The notes under the pieces: model-generated
Database searches by the model: none
Told to the model about the DNA's origin: nothing
What the model saw: the letters and a program-made list of their open reading frames with translations, nothing else
Shown: positions 34,691 to 42,685 of the stretch, piece by piece
How positions within the stretch are numbered: the first letter of the stretch is position 1
Layout of the letters: every line of letters starts with the position of its first letter
Made by a program: the position numbers and the translations under genes
DNA from: Hymenobacter metallilatus
GTDB taxonomy: Bacteria; Bacteroidota; Bacteroidia; Cytophagales; Hymenobacteraceae
Direction: 5' to 3'
DNA: 64,000 nt
Assembly (NCBI RefSeq): GCF_003944705.1
Contig: NZ_RWIS01000007.1
Location: 216,305-280,304 of the forward strand

Positions 34691-34963
34691 GGGGGAAGGG
34701 CTGAAAAAAGGCGGAGAAAACGACAGGAAAGGCGAATGGCAGGGCACAGGCGGGTCGGGCGGCCCACGGCAGGCGCCTTGACAGGCCCCCGGTGGGTCGA
34801 AACTCAACTATCCAAAAAAGGAGAGGGAAAGTGCTACCCCGCTCCGGCGGCGCAGTCGTGCGGGCCGGTTGGCGGCGGGCTGATGCCGGAACAAAACGCG
34901 GCAACGGCTGCGGACGATAACCGGTCGGACGGGCTGCGCCCGGCGGACCGGCAGCGGGACCGG

Positions 34964-36322
34964 CTAGGCGCTGGGCTGCTTCACGAAGCGCAACTGGGCG
35001 GCCAGTACGTGCTTGCAGGGGCCGCGCTGGCCCTGGTGGCCGCTGTACCAGGGGCAGGTGCAGCGGGCCGGCTCGGGGCCGCCCACCAGCACGGTGTACC
35101 ATACGCCGGTGCCGCGCACCCGGGCCTCGGTGCGGCCCTCGGGGCCGATGCTGACCAACTGCACGTCCTCGGCCGCGGCCAGAAGGGCGCGGGCGTTTTT
35201 CAGGCGCGGGTTCAAACTCAGAATGCGCTGGGTTTTAAAGGGCAGGCGGCGGTAGAAATACTGGTTTTCGAGCAGGTCGAAGCCCAGTAGGCCCATGGCC
35301 GAGAGGCTGGCGCAGAGGCGGTCCACGGTGTCGGGGGCGAGGCCGTGCTCCAGGGCAAACAGGGTGGGGTTGAAGGTTTCGTTGCCCCGGAACAGGGCGT
35401 TGGCCCCGGCCACCCACTCGGCGGGCAGCTCCTCGGCCAGGGTTTCCAGCTGGTTGCCCTCGCCCGAAAACCCACGCCACGCATCCGCCGACAACGCCAG
35501 CACAAACTGCTGCCCGCCGCCCAACTCCAGCACGAAGGCCGCGGCCTGCCCGCTGGGGGCGGCGTACACGCGCAGGGTTTTGCACAGTGGCAGCAGGCCT
35601 TCCAGCAGCCGCAGCCGGTGCACGCCCCCCACCCGCACCGCGCCGGGGCTGGCTACGGCCGCAAAACCGGGCCGCGGCCCCCGCAGCACCAGAAACATAT
35701 CCTGCCGGACGGCCCCGGCGGGCAGGCTCTGCACCAGCTGCACGGCCTGCAGGCGGGTGAGGCGCAATGTTTCCTCCATCTGGGCCAGGTAGGCCTGCAC
35801 GGTGGTCAGGCCTTTAATCCAGCGCTCCGGCAGGGCCACTTTGCGTTCCGTCACGCGCCCTGCGGCCCGCTCCAGTACCACCTCCTGCTCGCCCACCGAC
35901 AGCAGCACCGACTCGGTGCGCGAAATGCGGGCCAGCGCATTCACCATCGGCTCATTAAAATCGACGTTGGTGGTGCCGCTGCACAGAAACTCGCCGTCCA
36001 GGGCCTCGGGGCCCAGGTCGAGGCGGGCGTACACGCCATTGCACGACGAAAACGCCTCGAACCGCAGCTGCCCGGCCCCGGCCGTCACAATGGGGTCGCG
36101 CAGCACGGCGCTCTGGGGCACGAAGCGGGCGGCTACCACTTTAGCCAGCGTGCTCAGGCCCCGGGCCGCCAGCCAGGAGTCGCGCAAACGGCCGCGGAAA
36201 AAGCAGGCCGTACCGGCCGCATCAGCAGCGTTTTCCGCAAAGGCCGATAACAGCAGGGCCTGGCCCTCGGGCCCCGCCTCCAGGGCCGAAGGCCGGGCGT
36301 AGGCATATGCAAAATCAGTCAT
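34964..36322 (-). CDS. SWIM zinc-finger domain protein
   Basis: This 452-residue protein begins MTDFAYAYARPSALEAGPEG and contains a well-formed SWIM zinc finger at the C-terminus, CTCPWYSGHQGQRGPCKHVL (CxC..CxH, near residue 430). The central part is a helical and strand mixture with WIKGLTTVQAYLAQMEETLR. SWIM domains bind DNA or proteins. It is followed on the same strand by the DUF6493 gene after about 270 bases, so the two are probably one transcription unit. Its function is unknown; a recognition partner for DUF6493 is a reasonable inference. Confidence 0.85.
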   Translation of the reverse strand: MTDFAYAYARPSALEAGPEGQALLLSAFAENAADAAGTACFFRGRLRDSWLAARGLSTLAKVVAARFVPQSAVLRDPIVTAGAGQLRFEAFSSCNGVYARLDLGPEALDGEFLCSGTTNVDFNEPMVNALARISRTESVLLSVGEQEVVLERAAGRVTERKVALPERWIKGLTTVQAYLAQMEETLRLTRLQAVQLVQSLPAGAVRQDMFLVLRGPRPGFAAVASPGAVRVGGVHRLRLLEGLLPLCKTLRVYAAPSGQAAAFVLELGGGQQFVLALSADAWRGFSGEGNQLETLAEELPAEWVAGANALFRGNETFNPTLFALEHGLAPDTVDRLCASLSAMGLLGFDLLENQYFYRRLPFKTQRILSLNPRLKNARALLAAAEDVQLVSIGPEGRTEARVRGTGVWYTVLVGGPEPARCTCPWYSGHQGQRGPCKHVLAAQLRFVKQPSA

Positions 36323-36640
36323 AGCAATGGCAGTTGATTACGATGCCAAGTAAACGAATGATTTTGGCAAATACTAATATAGTTAGTAGAAGTTGGTGTG
36401 CTTGGCTGATGTAATTGGCTAAAAAAATTAGTTCCACATACAGTATGAACGAGGGAGTGTAAAACGGCTTGGCGAAGTAGCCGGTGAAATGGTGTCCCGG
36501 TTGCTATAATTGACATGAGATGCTTTCGTTCCTTGTTATTTGCAATTACTTAACAGTGAAACACATTTTAGTATTGACCGGTACGTTCTATTACCTATTC
36601 AGCACATTCTACGTCCGGCATAACGCATTGTACTTAAGTT
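36323..36640. other. AT-rich intergenic region
   Basis: This 318-base stretch is clearly richer in A and T than its surroundings. It holds no strong promoter consensus and no repeat arms that I can pair. A 30-codon GTG frame at 36556 overlaps the next gene start and is listed separately. Confidence 0.5.
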
Positions 36641-36648
36641 ATGAATAA
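36556..36648 (+). CDS. Possible leader peptide overlapping the next gene
   Basis: GTG starts a 30-codon frame (MKHILVLTGTFYYLFSTFYV) that is hydrophobic and ends in TAA inside the first codons of the gene at 36641. The 8-base overlap would allow translational coupling. There is no homology and no clear ribosome-binding site; it may be chance in AT-rich DNA. Confidence 0.2.
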   Translation: MKHILVLTGTFYYLFSTFYVRHNALYLSYE

Positions 36649-37567
36649 GCTGTTGGGGATAACTTGGGGACTACTGGCTGCCTGTACTGCGCGTCAGGAA
36701 AACGAGCTGCCGCAACTGCCAGAACCAGCCAAGACACCGTTGATTTTTAAGAAGCTATCCGGTAGGGAAAATGATGCGGCAGTAAATGACTTGTTATCTA
36801 TCGGGAAAGACACGCTGATAGCCGTGAAACATGGCGGTGGCTTAGCTCTAACCATTGATGCCGGCGGGCATTGGCAGCACCTGCACGACGAAGAACACAC
36901 AGTTGATTTCGTGGATTTCAACAGCCTGACAATCGACCAGCAGGGCGTATTGTGGGGTTTGGACAGATGGGCCGGTATGCACGAGGCAGATTATGCCCGG
37001 CTGGCGCTATCCCCTGATTTAGGGAAAACGTGGCTCTGGCATGATTTCAATCCTGAAACGTTCTTCCCCTATTCATTCTACTCGCAGCCAGGCCAGCCGC
37101 TACAGATAGTTACCAATGGCGGAACAGTGTACCAATTGCAGGACCAAATTGGTAGCTCCTGGCGGCCGAAGCAGTATCTGTCGGAGCTTGACAATACGGT
37201 GAATGATACCACTTCGGATGACTCTTACTTTGCGCAACACCAATTCAAATTTCTGAAGGCGGGGCAACTGTTCAGGCGCACGCACACTAGCTGGGAACTA
37301 GTGGGGATAACTACCTTCATTAATGAGGTAGAGGATGTGTGCGCCTGCAATGGCCGCATCTATTTCACTAGCCGAGGCAGCGCCTACGGTGACTCGCCGG
37401 ATTACCTATTAACTGCCAATGGCCCGTACCAGCCCGCTGATACCCTCCGGCTCCAACGCAAACTGGACCAGGTCCGGTTGCGGTGCGACGGGCGCGGGCG
37501 GCTATGGCTGTTCAATTACCGGGGAATCTGGCAGAAGGTCGGGTCCACATTTCAACAGCGGTATTGA
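36641..37567 (+). CDS. Lipoprotein with BNR/propeller-like repeats
   Basis: This 308-residue protein begins MNKLLGITWGLLAACTARQE, with a lipobox cysteine at residue 15. The mature part has repeats like those of sialidase or photosystem-stability-factor propellers (VNDLLSIGKDTLIAVKHGGG, LALTIDAGGHWQHLHDE, LALSPDLGKTWLWHDFNPE, GRLWLFNYRGIWQKV). The D-G-G/K-x-W pattern is the Asp-box. No catalytic residues of sialidases are evident. A strong terminator follows. Composition is a little more AT-rich than neighbours, which may indicate later acquisition. Confidence 0.75.
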   Translation: MNKLLGITWGLLAACTARQENELPQLPEPAKTPLIFKKLSGRENDAAVNDLLSIGKDTLIAVKHGGGLALTIDAGGHWQHLHDEEHTVDFVDFNSLTIDQQGVLWGLDRWAGMHEADYARLALSPDLGKTWLWHDFNPETFFPYSFYSQPGQPLQIVTNGGTVYQLQDQIGSSWRPKQYLSELDNTVNDTTSDDSYFAQHQFKFLKAGQLFRRTHTSWELVGITTFINEVEDVCACNGRIYFTSRGSAYGDSPDYLLTANGPYQPADTLRLQRKLDQVRLRCDGRGRLWLFNYRGIWQKVGSTFQQRY

Positions 37568-37619
37568 AGGTAAGAAAGCAAAGCTGGAAAGAGTATAACT
37601 GTCGCCATAGAGTTGGCCA

Positions 37620-37656
37620 AAAAAGCCCCGGCAGCGAGGGGCTGCCGGGGCTTTTT
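37620..37656. terminator. Bidirectional terminator
   Basis: AAAAAGCCCCGGCAGC / GCTGCCGGGGCTTTTT forms a perfect 16-bp stem with a 5-base loop, 52 bases after the lipoprotein stop. It can serve both strands. Confidence 0.85.
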
Positions 37657-37695
37657 ACTTGCTAAAAATACTAAGCTGAGAATTAGAGCTAAAGA

Positions 37696-37864
37696 CTAGT
37701 TTCCCTCCTTGGAAAATGTCGCGCATCAAGCGAGTGTGGGCTAGGGGTGGTTGATATCCGTTGAACAGTTTTTAGAACTAACTCTAGCATCGTTCCAACG
37801 CAAGGTCAACCACCCCTAGCCCACACTCGCTTGATGCGCGACATTTTCCAAGGAGGGGAACTAG
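37696..37864. repeat. Inverted repeat with 59-base arms
   Basis: Arms 37696-37754 and 37806-37864 are inverse complements at 58 of 59 positions, around a 51-base loop. The arms contain CGCGCATCAAGCG, also present in the hairpin at 7186. The right arm ends 8 bases after the RND pump stop (minus strand), so it can act as its terminator. Confidence 0.9.
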
Positions 37865-37872
37865 CCTAGATA

Positions 37873-40800
37873 TTATGCCGGTTGCGGGGCGGCGGAATGG
37901 TCACCTTCACCAGGACCTTCTTCTTGAGGGCCGCCGTGCTCTTCGTCGGGCTTGTAGTTGGCTTCCAACTCGGCCAGCTTCTCCTTGCCGTAGGCGAAGC
38001 GGGTGATGAGCACGTAGAGCACCGGCACGATGAAGATGGCCAGCAGCGTGGCCGACAGCATCCCGCCCAGTACCGTCCAGCCGATGGTCTGGCGGCTTTG
38101 GGCGCCCGCCCCGGAGGCAAATACCAGCGGCAGCACGCCCAGGATGAAGGCTAGCGAGGTCATGACGATGGGGCGCAGGCGGAGGCGCACGGCTTCCAGA
38201 GTAGCATCAACCAGCGGCATGCCTTTATCCACGCGCTCCTTGGCAAACTCGATGATCAGAATGGCGTTCTTGGCCGACAGGCCAATCAGGGTAATCAGAC
38301 CAATCTGGGCGTACACGTTGTTGGTGAGCTTGGGCAGGAAAATCAGGGCCAGAATAGCCCCGAACGCGCCCAGCGGCACGGCCAGCAGCACCGAGAACGG
38401 CACCGACCAGCTTTCGTAGAGGGCAGCCAGGAACAGGAACACAAACGTGAGCGACAACGCGAAGATGTACACCGTTTGCCCGCCGGCCAGCTGCTCCTCG
38501 CGGCTCAGGCCCGAAAACTCGTAGCCGAAGCCGGCCGGCAGCGCCTGGGCGGCCGTTTCCTTCAGGGCGTTGATGGCGTCGCCGGAGCTGTAGCCGGGGG
38601 CGGCATTGCCGTTGATTTCGGCCGAGCGGAACAGGTTGTAGTGCGAAATCAGCGGGGCCGATTCGGTGCGCTGATAGGTGGTGAGGGCGCTTAGAGGCAC
38701 CATGCCGCCCTGGGAGTTGCGCACGTAGTACTGGCCCAAGTTGCGAATGTCGCCGCGGTACATGCTGTCGGCTTGGGTCACGACGCGGAAGTTGCGGCCA
38801 TACACCGTGAAGTCGTTCACGTAGGCCGAGCCCAAGTAGGTGCGCAGCGCGGTGCCGATATCGGAGATGGACACGCCCAGCTTCTTGGCTTTCTCCCGGT
38901 CGATGGTGAGCTGGTAGCCGGGGGTGTTGGCGGTGAAGAAGGAGAACGGGGCGGCAATTTCGGGCCGCTTGCGCAGGGCCCCGAGGAAGTTTTGGAGCTG
39001 AGCGTCGAAGTTCTTGATGTCGCCGCCGGCCTCGCGTTCCTGGAGCACAAACGAGAAGCCGCCGGTGTTGCCCAGGCCCGGAATGGCCGGGGGCGAAATC
39101 ACCACCACGTTGGCTTCCTTCAGGCGGCTCAGGCGCTGCTGAATGGTGGCAATTAGCCCCTGCAGCTGCACTTCCTTGTCCTTGCGCTCCTCCCAGGGCT
39201 GCAGCTGGCAAAACACCGTGCCGCTGTTGGATTTGGAGGAGAAGTTTACCGCGTTGAGGCCGCCCAGACCGGCGTAGTGCCGGATGCCTTTAATCTGACC
39301 CAGCTCCTTCATGATTTCCTTGAGCGTACTCACGGTGCGCTCCGTAGATGAAGCCTCGGGCAGGTTAAAGGTCACGATAATGCGGCCTTCGTCTTCGGTG
39401 GGGATAAAGCCACCGGGCTTCTTGGCAAACAGCAGCCCGGTGCCGGCAATAATGCACACCAGAATCACCACCACGAAGCGGCTGTGCTTGATGCCGCGCT
39501 GCACGCCGGCCCCGTACTTGCTGGTTACCTTCTCAAACCACGTATTGAACTTATAGAAGAACCGGTCAAGCCCCTTCGAATTATCATCACGCTTGTGGGG
39601 CCTGAGCAGCAGCACGCACAACGCCGGCGTAAGCGAGAGGGCCACAAAAGCCGAGATAATCACCGAAATGGCAATGGTGATGGCAAACTGCTGGTACAGC
39701 CGCCCCGTGATGCCGGGGATGAAGCCCACCGGCACGAAGACCGCCGCCAGAATGAGGGCAATGGCAATAACTGGGGCCGAAATTTCGCGCATGGCGGCCA
39801 GCGTGGCCTCCAGGGGGGAGAGGCCACGCTCGTTCATGTTGTGCTCCACGGCTTCCACCACCACAATGGCGTCATCCACCACAATCCCGATGGCCAGCAC
39901 GAAGCCGAACATGGTGAGCGTGTTGATGGTGAAGCCCAGCGGAATGAACATAATGAACGTGCCGATGATGGACACCGGAATGGCCAGCACCGGAATCAGC
40001 GTGGAGCGCCAGCTCTGCAGAAACAGAAACACCACGAGTATTACCAGCACCAGGGCTTCTACCAGCGTGTGCAGCACTTCCTCAATGGACACCTTCACCA
40101 CCGAGGCGGCTTCAAACGGCACCACGTATTCCAGGTCGGCGGGGAACTGCTTTTTCAGCTGCTCCATGGTGGTGTTCACGTTTTCGAAGGTTTCGAGGGC
40201 GTTGGCGCCGGGGGCCTGGTACACCAGCAGGTAGGCGGCCCGCTTGCCGTCCACGAACGAGTTGTTGGCGTAGTTGAACTTGCCCAGCTCCAGCCGGGCC
40301 ACGTCCTTGAGATACACCACCGAGCCGTCCTGGGGCCGGGTTTTGACGATGACGTTGCCAAACTCCTCGGTGTTGGTCAGGCGGCCCTTCACGAACACGA
40401 TGTACTCGAAGGTCTGGCCCGTTTGGGCCGGGGGCGCGCCAATGGAGCCGGCCGCAATCTGGGCGTTCTGCTCCTGAATGGCGGCCGTTACTTCCTGGGC
40501 CGTTACGCCGAGTTGGCTGAGCTTATCGGGCTTGAGCCACACGCGCATCGAGAAGTCGTCGGCGCGGCTCACGATGTCGCCTACGCCTTTGGTGCGCAGC
40601 AGCGCGTCCTTCACGAATACGTTGGCGTAGTTGTCGAGGAAGGTAGTGTTGTGGGTGCCTTTGGGGGCGTACAGCGCCACCAGCATAAGAATGCTGGGGT
40701 TGCGCTTGCGCACAATCAGACCCAGGCGCTGCACCTCCTGGGGCAGGGTGGGCTGGGCAATGCTCACGCGGTTCTGCACGTCGAGGGCGGCAATGTTGAT

Positions 40801-41100
40801 GTCGGTGCCTACCTCGAAGTTCACCGTCATGCTCATCTGCCCGTTGCTGGTGCTGTTGCTTTGCAGGTAAGTCATGCCGGGCGTACCGTTCACCTGCACC
40901 TCCACGGGCGTGGCCACGGTCTGCTCCACCGTCTGGGCGTCGGCCCCGGTGTAGGTGCCGCTCACCGATACCGTGGGCGGGGTAATTTCCGGGTACTGCC
41001 CCACGGGCAAATTCAGGATGGCCAGCACGCCCACCAGCACAATCACCAGGGAGGTGACAATGGCCGTGACGGGACGCCGGATAAAGGTTTCTGCAATCAT
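37873..41100 (-). CDS. RND efflux pump, inner-membrane permease (AcrB/MexB-like)
   Basis: This 1075-residue HAE1-type proton antiporter shows MIAETFIRRPVTAIVTSLVI (first transmembrane helix) and NLPVGQYPEITPPTVSVSGTY (porter domain). The proton-relay aspartates lie in GIVVDDAIVVVEAVEHNM near residue 400. PVALSLTP-like LSLTPALCVLLL and the mirror helices with AKNAILIIEFAKE mark the second half. It probably exports drugs or lipophilic compounds with the adaptor and TolC genes upstream in the operon. The frame opens to 41214, but that 38-residue extension is encoded by a palindromic repeat; ATG 41100 is the family start. Confidence 0.93.
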   Translation of the reverse strand: MIAETFIRRPVTAIVTSLVIVLVGVLAILNLPVGQYPEITPPTVSVSGTYTGADAQTVEQTVATPVEVQVNGTPGMTYLQSNSTSNGQMSMTVNFEVGTDINIAALDVQNRVSIAQPTLPQEVQRLGLIVRKRNPSILMLVALYAPKGTHNTTFLDNYANVFVKDALLRTKGVGDIVSRADDFSMRVWLKPDKLSQLGVTAQEVTAAIQEQNAQIAAGSIGAPPAQTGQTFEYIVFVKGRLTNTEEFGNVIVKTRPQDGSVVYLKDVARLELGKFNYANNSFVDGKRAAYLLVYQAPGANALETFENVNTTMEQLKKQFPADLEYVVPFEAASVVKVSIEEVLHTLVEALVLVILVVFLFLQSWRSTLIPVLAIPVSIIGTFIMFIPLGFTINTLTMFGFVLAIGIVVDDAIVVVEAVEHNMNERGLSPLEATLAAMREISAPVIAIALILAAVFVPVGFIPGITGRLYQQFAITIAISVIISAFVALSLTPALCVLLLRPHKRDDNSKGLDRFFYKFNTWFEKVTSKYGAGVQRGIKHSRFVVVILVCIIAGTGLLFAKKPGGFIPTEDEGRIIVTFNLPEASSTERTVSTLKEIMKELGQIKGIRHYAGLGGLNAVNFSSKSNSGTVFCQLQPWEERKDKEVQLQGLIATIQQRLSRLKEANVVVISPPAIPGLGNTGGFSFVLQEREAGGDIKNFDAQLQNFLGALRKRPEIAAPFSFFTANTPGYQLTIDREKAKKLGVSISDIGTALRTYLGSAYVNDFTVYGRNFRVVTQADSMYRGDIRNLGQYYVRNSQGGMVPLSALTTYQRTESAPLISHYNLFRSAEINGNAAPGYSSGDAINALKETAAQALPAGFGYEFSGLSREEQLAGGQTVYIFALSLTFVFLFLAALYESWSVPFSVLLAVPLGAFGAILALIFLPKLTNNVYAQIGLITLIGLSAKNAILIIEFAKERVDKGMPLVDATLEAVRLRLRPIVMTSLAFILGVLPLVFASGAGAQSRQTIGWTVLGGMLSATLLAIFIVPVLYVLITRFAYGKEKLAELEANYKPDEEHGGPQEEGPGEGDHSAAPQPA

Positions 41101-41110
41101 AGCGGTGGAC

Positions 41111-41160
41111 CTCACCCCCGGCCCCCTCTCCTCGGGGAGAGGGGGAGCCTGACGATTGGC
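41111..41160. repeat. Palindromic CTCTCC/GGAGAG element, copy 1
   Basis: CTCACCCCCGGCCCCCTCTC..GAGAGGGGGAGCC then GACGATTGG forms a hairpin of the same type as those at 41277, 42576 and inside pbpC. It lies 10 bases upstream of the RND ATG and overlaps the dubious N-terminal extension. Confidence 0.8.
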
Positions 41161-41276
41161 GGGGGCTGGTTGCGTCAGATGGATAGTTTGAACTTGATGG
41201 GCAGGAATGGCCATTGCCAGCCTTGCGGCTGCGTGCTACAAAGCCGAGAAGCAACGGCCAGCGAGTACTCGTTGAA

Positions 41277-41312
41277 CGCCCCCCTCTTCTGAAGAGAGGG
41301 GCCCGGGGGAGG
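41277..41312. repeat. Palindromic CTCTCC/GGAGAG element, copy 2
   Basis: CCCCTCTTCTGAAGAGAGGGG and the flanking CCCGGGGGAGG form a related, partly degenerate element ending directly at the adaptor stop codon. Confidence 0.65.
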
Positions 41313-42461
41313 TTACCTGGCACCGGCGGCAGGGGCCCCGGCCGTAGCGGGGGCTTCGGTGGTGATTTTGCCCCCGTCGCGGAGGCGGTTCAGGCCCTCG
41401 GTTACCACTTTATCGCCCTCCTTGATGCCGTTCATGATGACAATCTGGTCGCGGAGGCGGGGGCCGAGCTGCACCTTGCGCTGGGTGGCCTTGCTACTGT
41501 CGCCGGCCACAAACACGAAGTTTTCGCCCATCTGCTCCACCACGGCCTTAAACGGCACCACCAGCCGGCGGCCCGACTGCCGGTTGAGCACGTTGAGCAC
41601 GGTGCTCATGCCATCCTTCAGCTCCCGCTGCGGGTTGGCAAACTGCACCCGGATGGTCACGGTAGCCGTCTGCTGGTCTACGCCCCGGTCGATGGCCAGC
41701 ATACGGCCGGGCTGGGGGTAGCGCGTGCCGTCGGGCAGCACAAGACGGAAGGTGGAGTCGGGGCGGCCGCCGCTCTGGCGCTGCAAGTCGGCAAAGCGAC
41801 TCAGGTCGGCATCCGGAATTACGAAGTCTACGCCCATGGGGTCCTCGGCGCTGAGCGTGTTGAGCAGGGTGGTGCCGGGGCTGACCTGTGCCCCCAGCCG
41901 CACCTGCGAAATGCCGATGCGGCCCGTAAACGGCGCGTTGATGAGGGAGTAGTCGAGGTCGGTGCGGGCCAGGGCCACCTGGGCCCGGGCCTCAGCCACC
42001 TGGGCCTGGGCGGTGGCGTAGCTGGTGGCGGCGTTGTCCACAATCTGCCGGGCAATGGCATCCTGCTGAGCCAGGCGCTGGTAGCGGTCCAGGTTTACTT
42101 TGGCATTTTGCACGGTGGCCTGGGTGCTGCGCAGGCCGGCCAGCGCCTGCTGGTAAGCGGCTTCAAACTTGCGGCGGTCCACCTCATACAAGGGCTGCCC
42201 CTTCCGTACTACGTCGCCATCCTTGAAGTAAATGCGGGTGATGAAGCCGGCTACCTGGCTGCGCAGCTCCACCTGGTTGATTGCCACCACAGTGGCGGGG
42301 TACTCATCGTAGTACACGGCGTCGGTGGTGCGGGCGGCAACCAGCGTTACGGGCGTGGCCGGGGGCGGCCCGGCGGCTTTTTCGTCTTCTTTCTTGCCGC
42401 AGCTGGCCAGGGCCAGCAGGCCGGCGGCCAAGGCGAGGGGGCGGAGGAGGGTATCGTGCAT
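41313..42461 (-). CDS. RND efflux periplasmic adaptor (membrane fusion protein)
   Basis: This 382-residue lipoprotein (LLALASCGKKED, cysteine at residue 21) links the RND pump to TolC. The biotinyl-lipoyl half shows VELRSQVAGFITRIYFKDGD and RKGQPLYEVDRRKFEAAYQQ. A helical hairpin of about 75 residues (STQATVQNAKVNLDRYQRL to VAEARAQVALARTDLDYSLI) is followed by INAPFTGRIGISQVRLG, GTTLLNTLSAEDPMGVDF and the beta-barrel/MP domain with VVTEGLNRLRDGGK. The order TolC, adaptor, pump on one strand supports an operon. Regulation is not visible. Confidence 0.93.
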   Translation of the reverse strand: MHDTLLRPLALAAGLLALASCGKKEDEKAAGPPPATPVTLVAARTTDAVYYDEYPATVVAINQVELRSQVAGFITRIYFKDGDVVRKGQPLYEVDRRKFEAAYQQALAGLRSTQATVQNAKVNLDRYQRLAQQDAIARQIVDNAATSYATAQAQVAEARAQVALARTDLDYSLINAPFTGRIGISQVRLGAQVSPGTTLLNTLSAEDPMGVDFVIPDADLSRFADLQRQSGGRPDSTFRLVLPDGTRYPQPGRMLAIDRGVDQQTATVTIRVQFANPQRELKDGMSTVLNVLNRQSGRRLVVPFKAVVEQMGENFVFVAGDSSKATQRKVQLGPRLRDQIVIMNGIKEGDKVVTEGLNRLRDGGKITTEAPATAGAPAAGAR

Positions 42462-42509
42462 ATCGGAAAGCAGGAGGGGCAGAGAGGAGGGTGATGTGTG
42501 TTTCAGAAC

Positions 42510-42679
42510 GTCATGCTGAGCGAAGCCGAAGCATCTCTACCGCTTCGTTCTGGCGGGGCGCCCACGGGACCCCTCCGGGGCCAGCCCCCTCTCCGAAAAA
42601 GGAGAGGGGGAGCCGGACGATTGGGGTTAGTCAGCGGTTGAGATGCTTCGACTACGCCTCTGGCTTCGCTCAGCATGAC
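42510..42679. repeat. GTCATGCTGAGC hairpin with unequal arms
   Basis: Outer GTCATGCTGAGCGAAGCC / GGCTTCGCTCAGCATGAC pair exactly and the inner GAAGCATCTC / GAGATGCTTC also pair. The right arm carries 12 extra bases (GACTACGCCTCT, reading plus strand) that the left arm lacks. The loop contains a complete second repeat element (42576-42632). It separates the TolC and adaptor genes. Confidence 0.8.
42576..42632. repeat. Palindromic CTCTCC/GGAGAG element, copy 3, nested in another hairpin
   Basis: CAGCCCCCTCTCCGAAAAAG and GGAGAGGGGGAGCC then GACGATTGGGG is the same element as at 41111, here inside the loop of the 42510-42679 hairpin. Confidence 0.75.
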
Positions 42680-42685
42680 AGATAC

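Noticed and set aside
41101..41214. N-terminal 38-residue extension of the RND pump
   Set aside because: It is encoded by the palindromic element (PPLPEERGPGVRS) and the family starts at ATG 41100.
39484..41292. 602-residue plus-strand open frame antisense to the RND pump gene
   Set aside because: It is rich in His, Gly and Gln, lacks any fold or motif, and mirrors the well-supported RND frame. It is an effect of high GC in the opposite strand.
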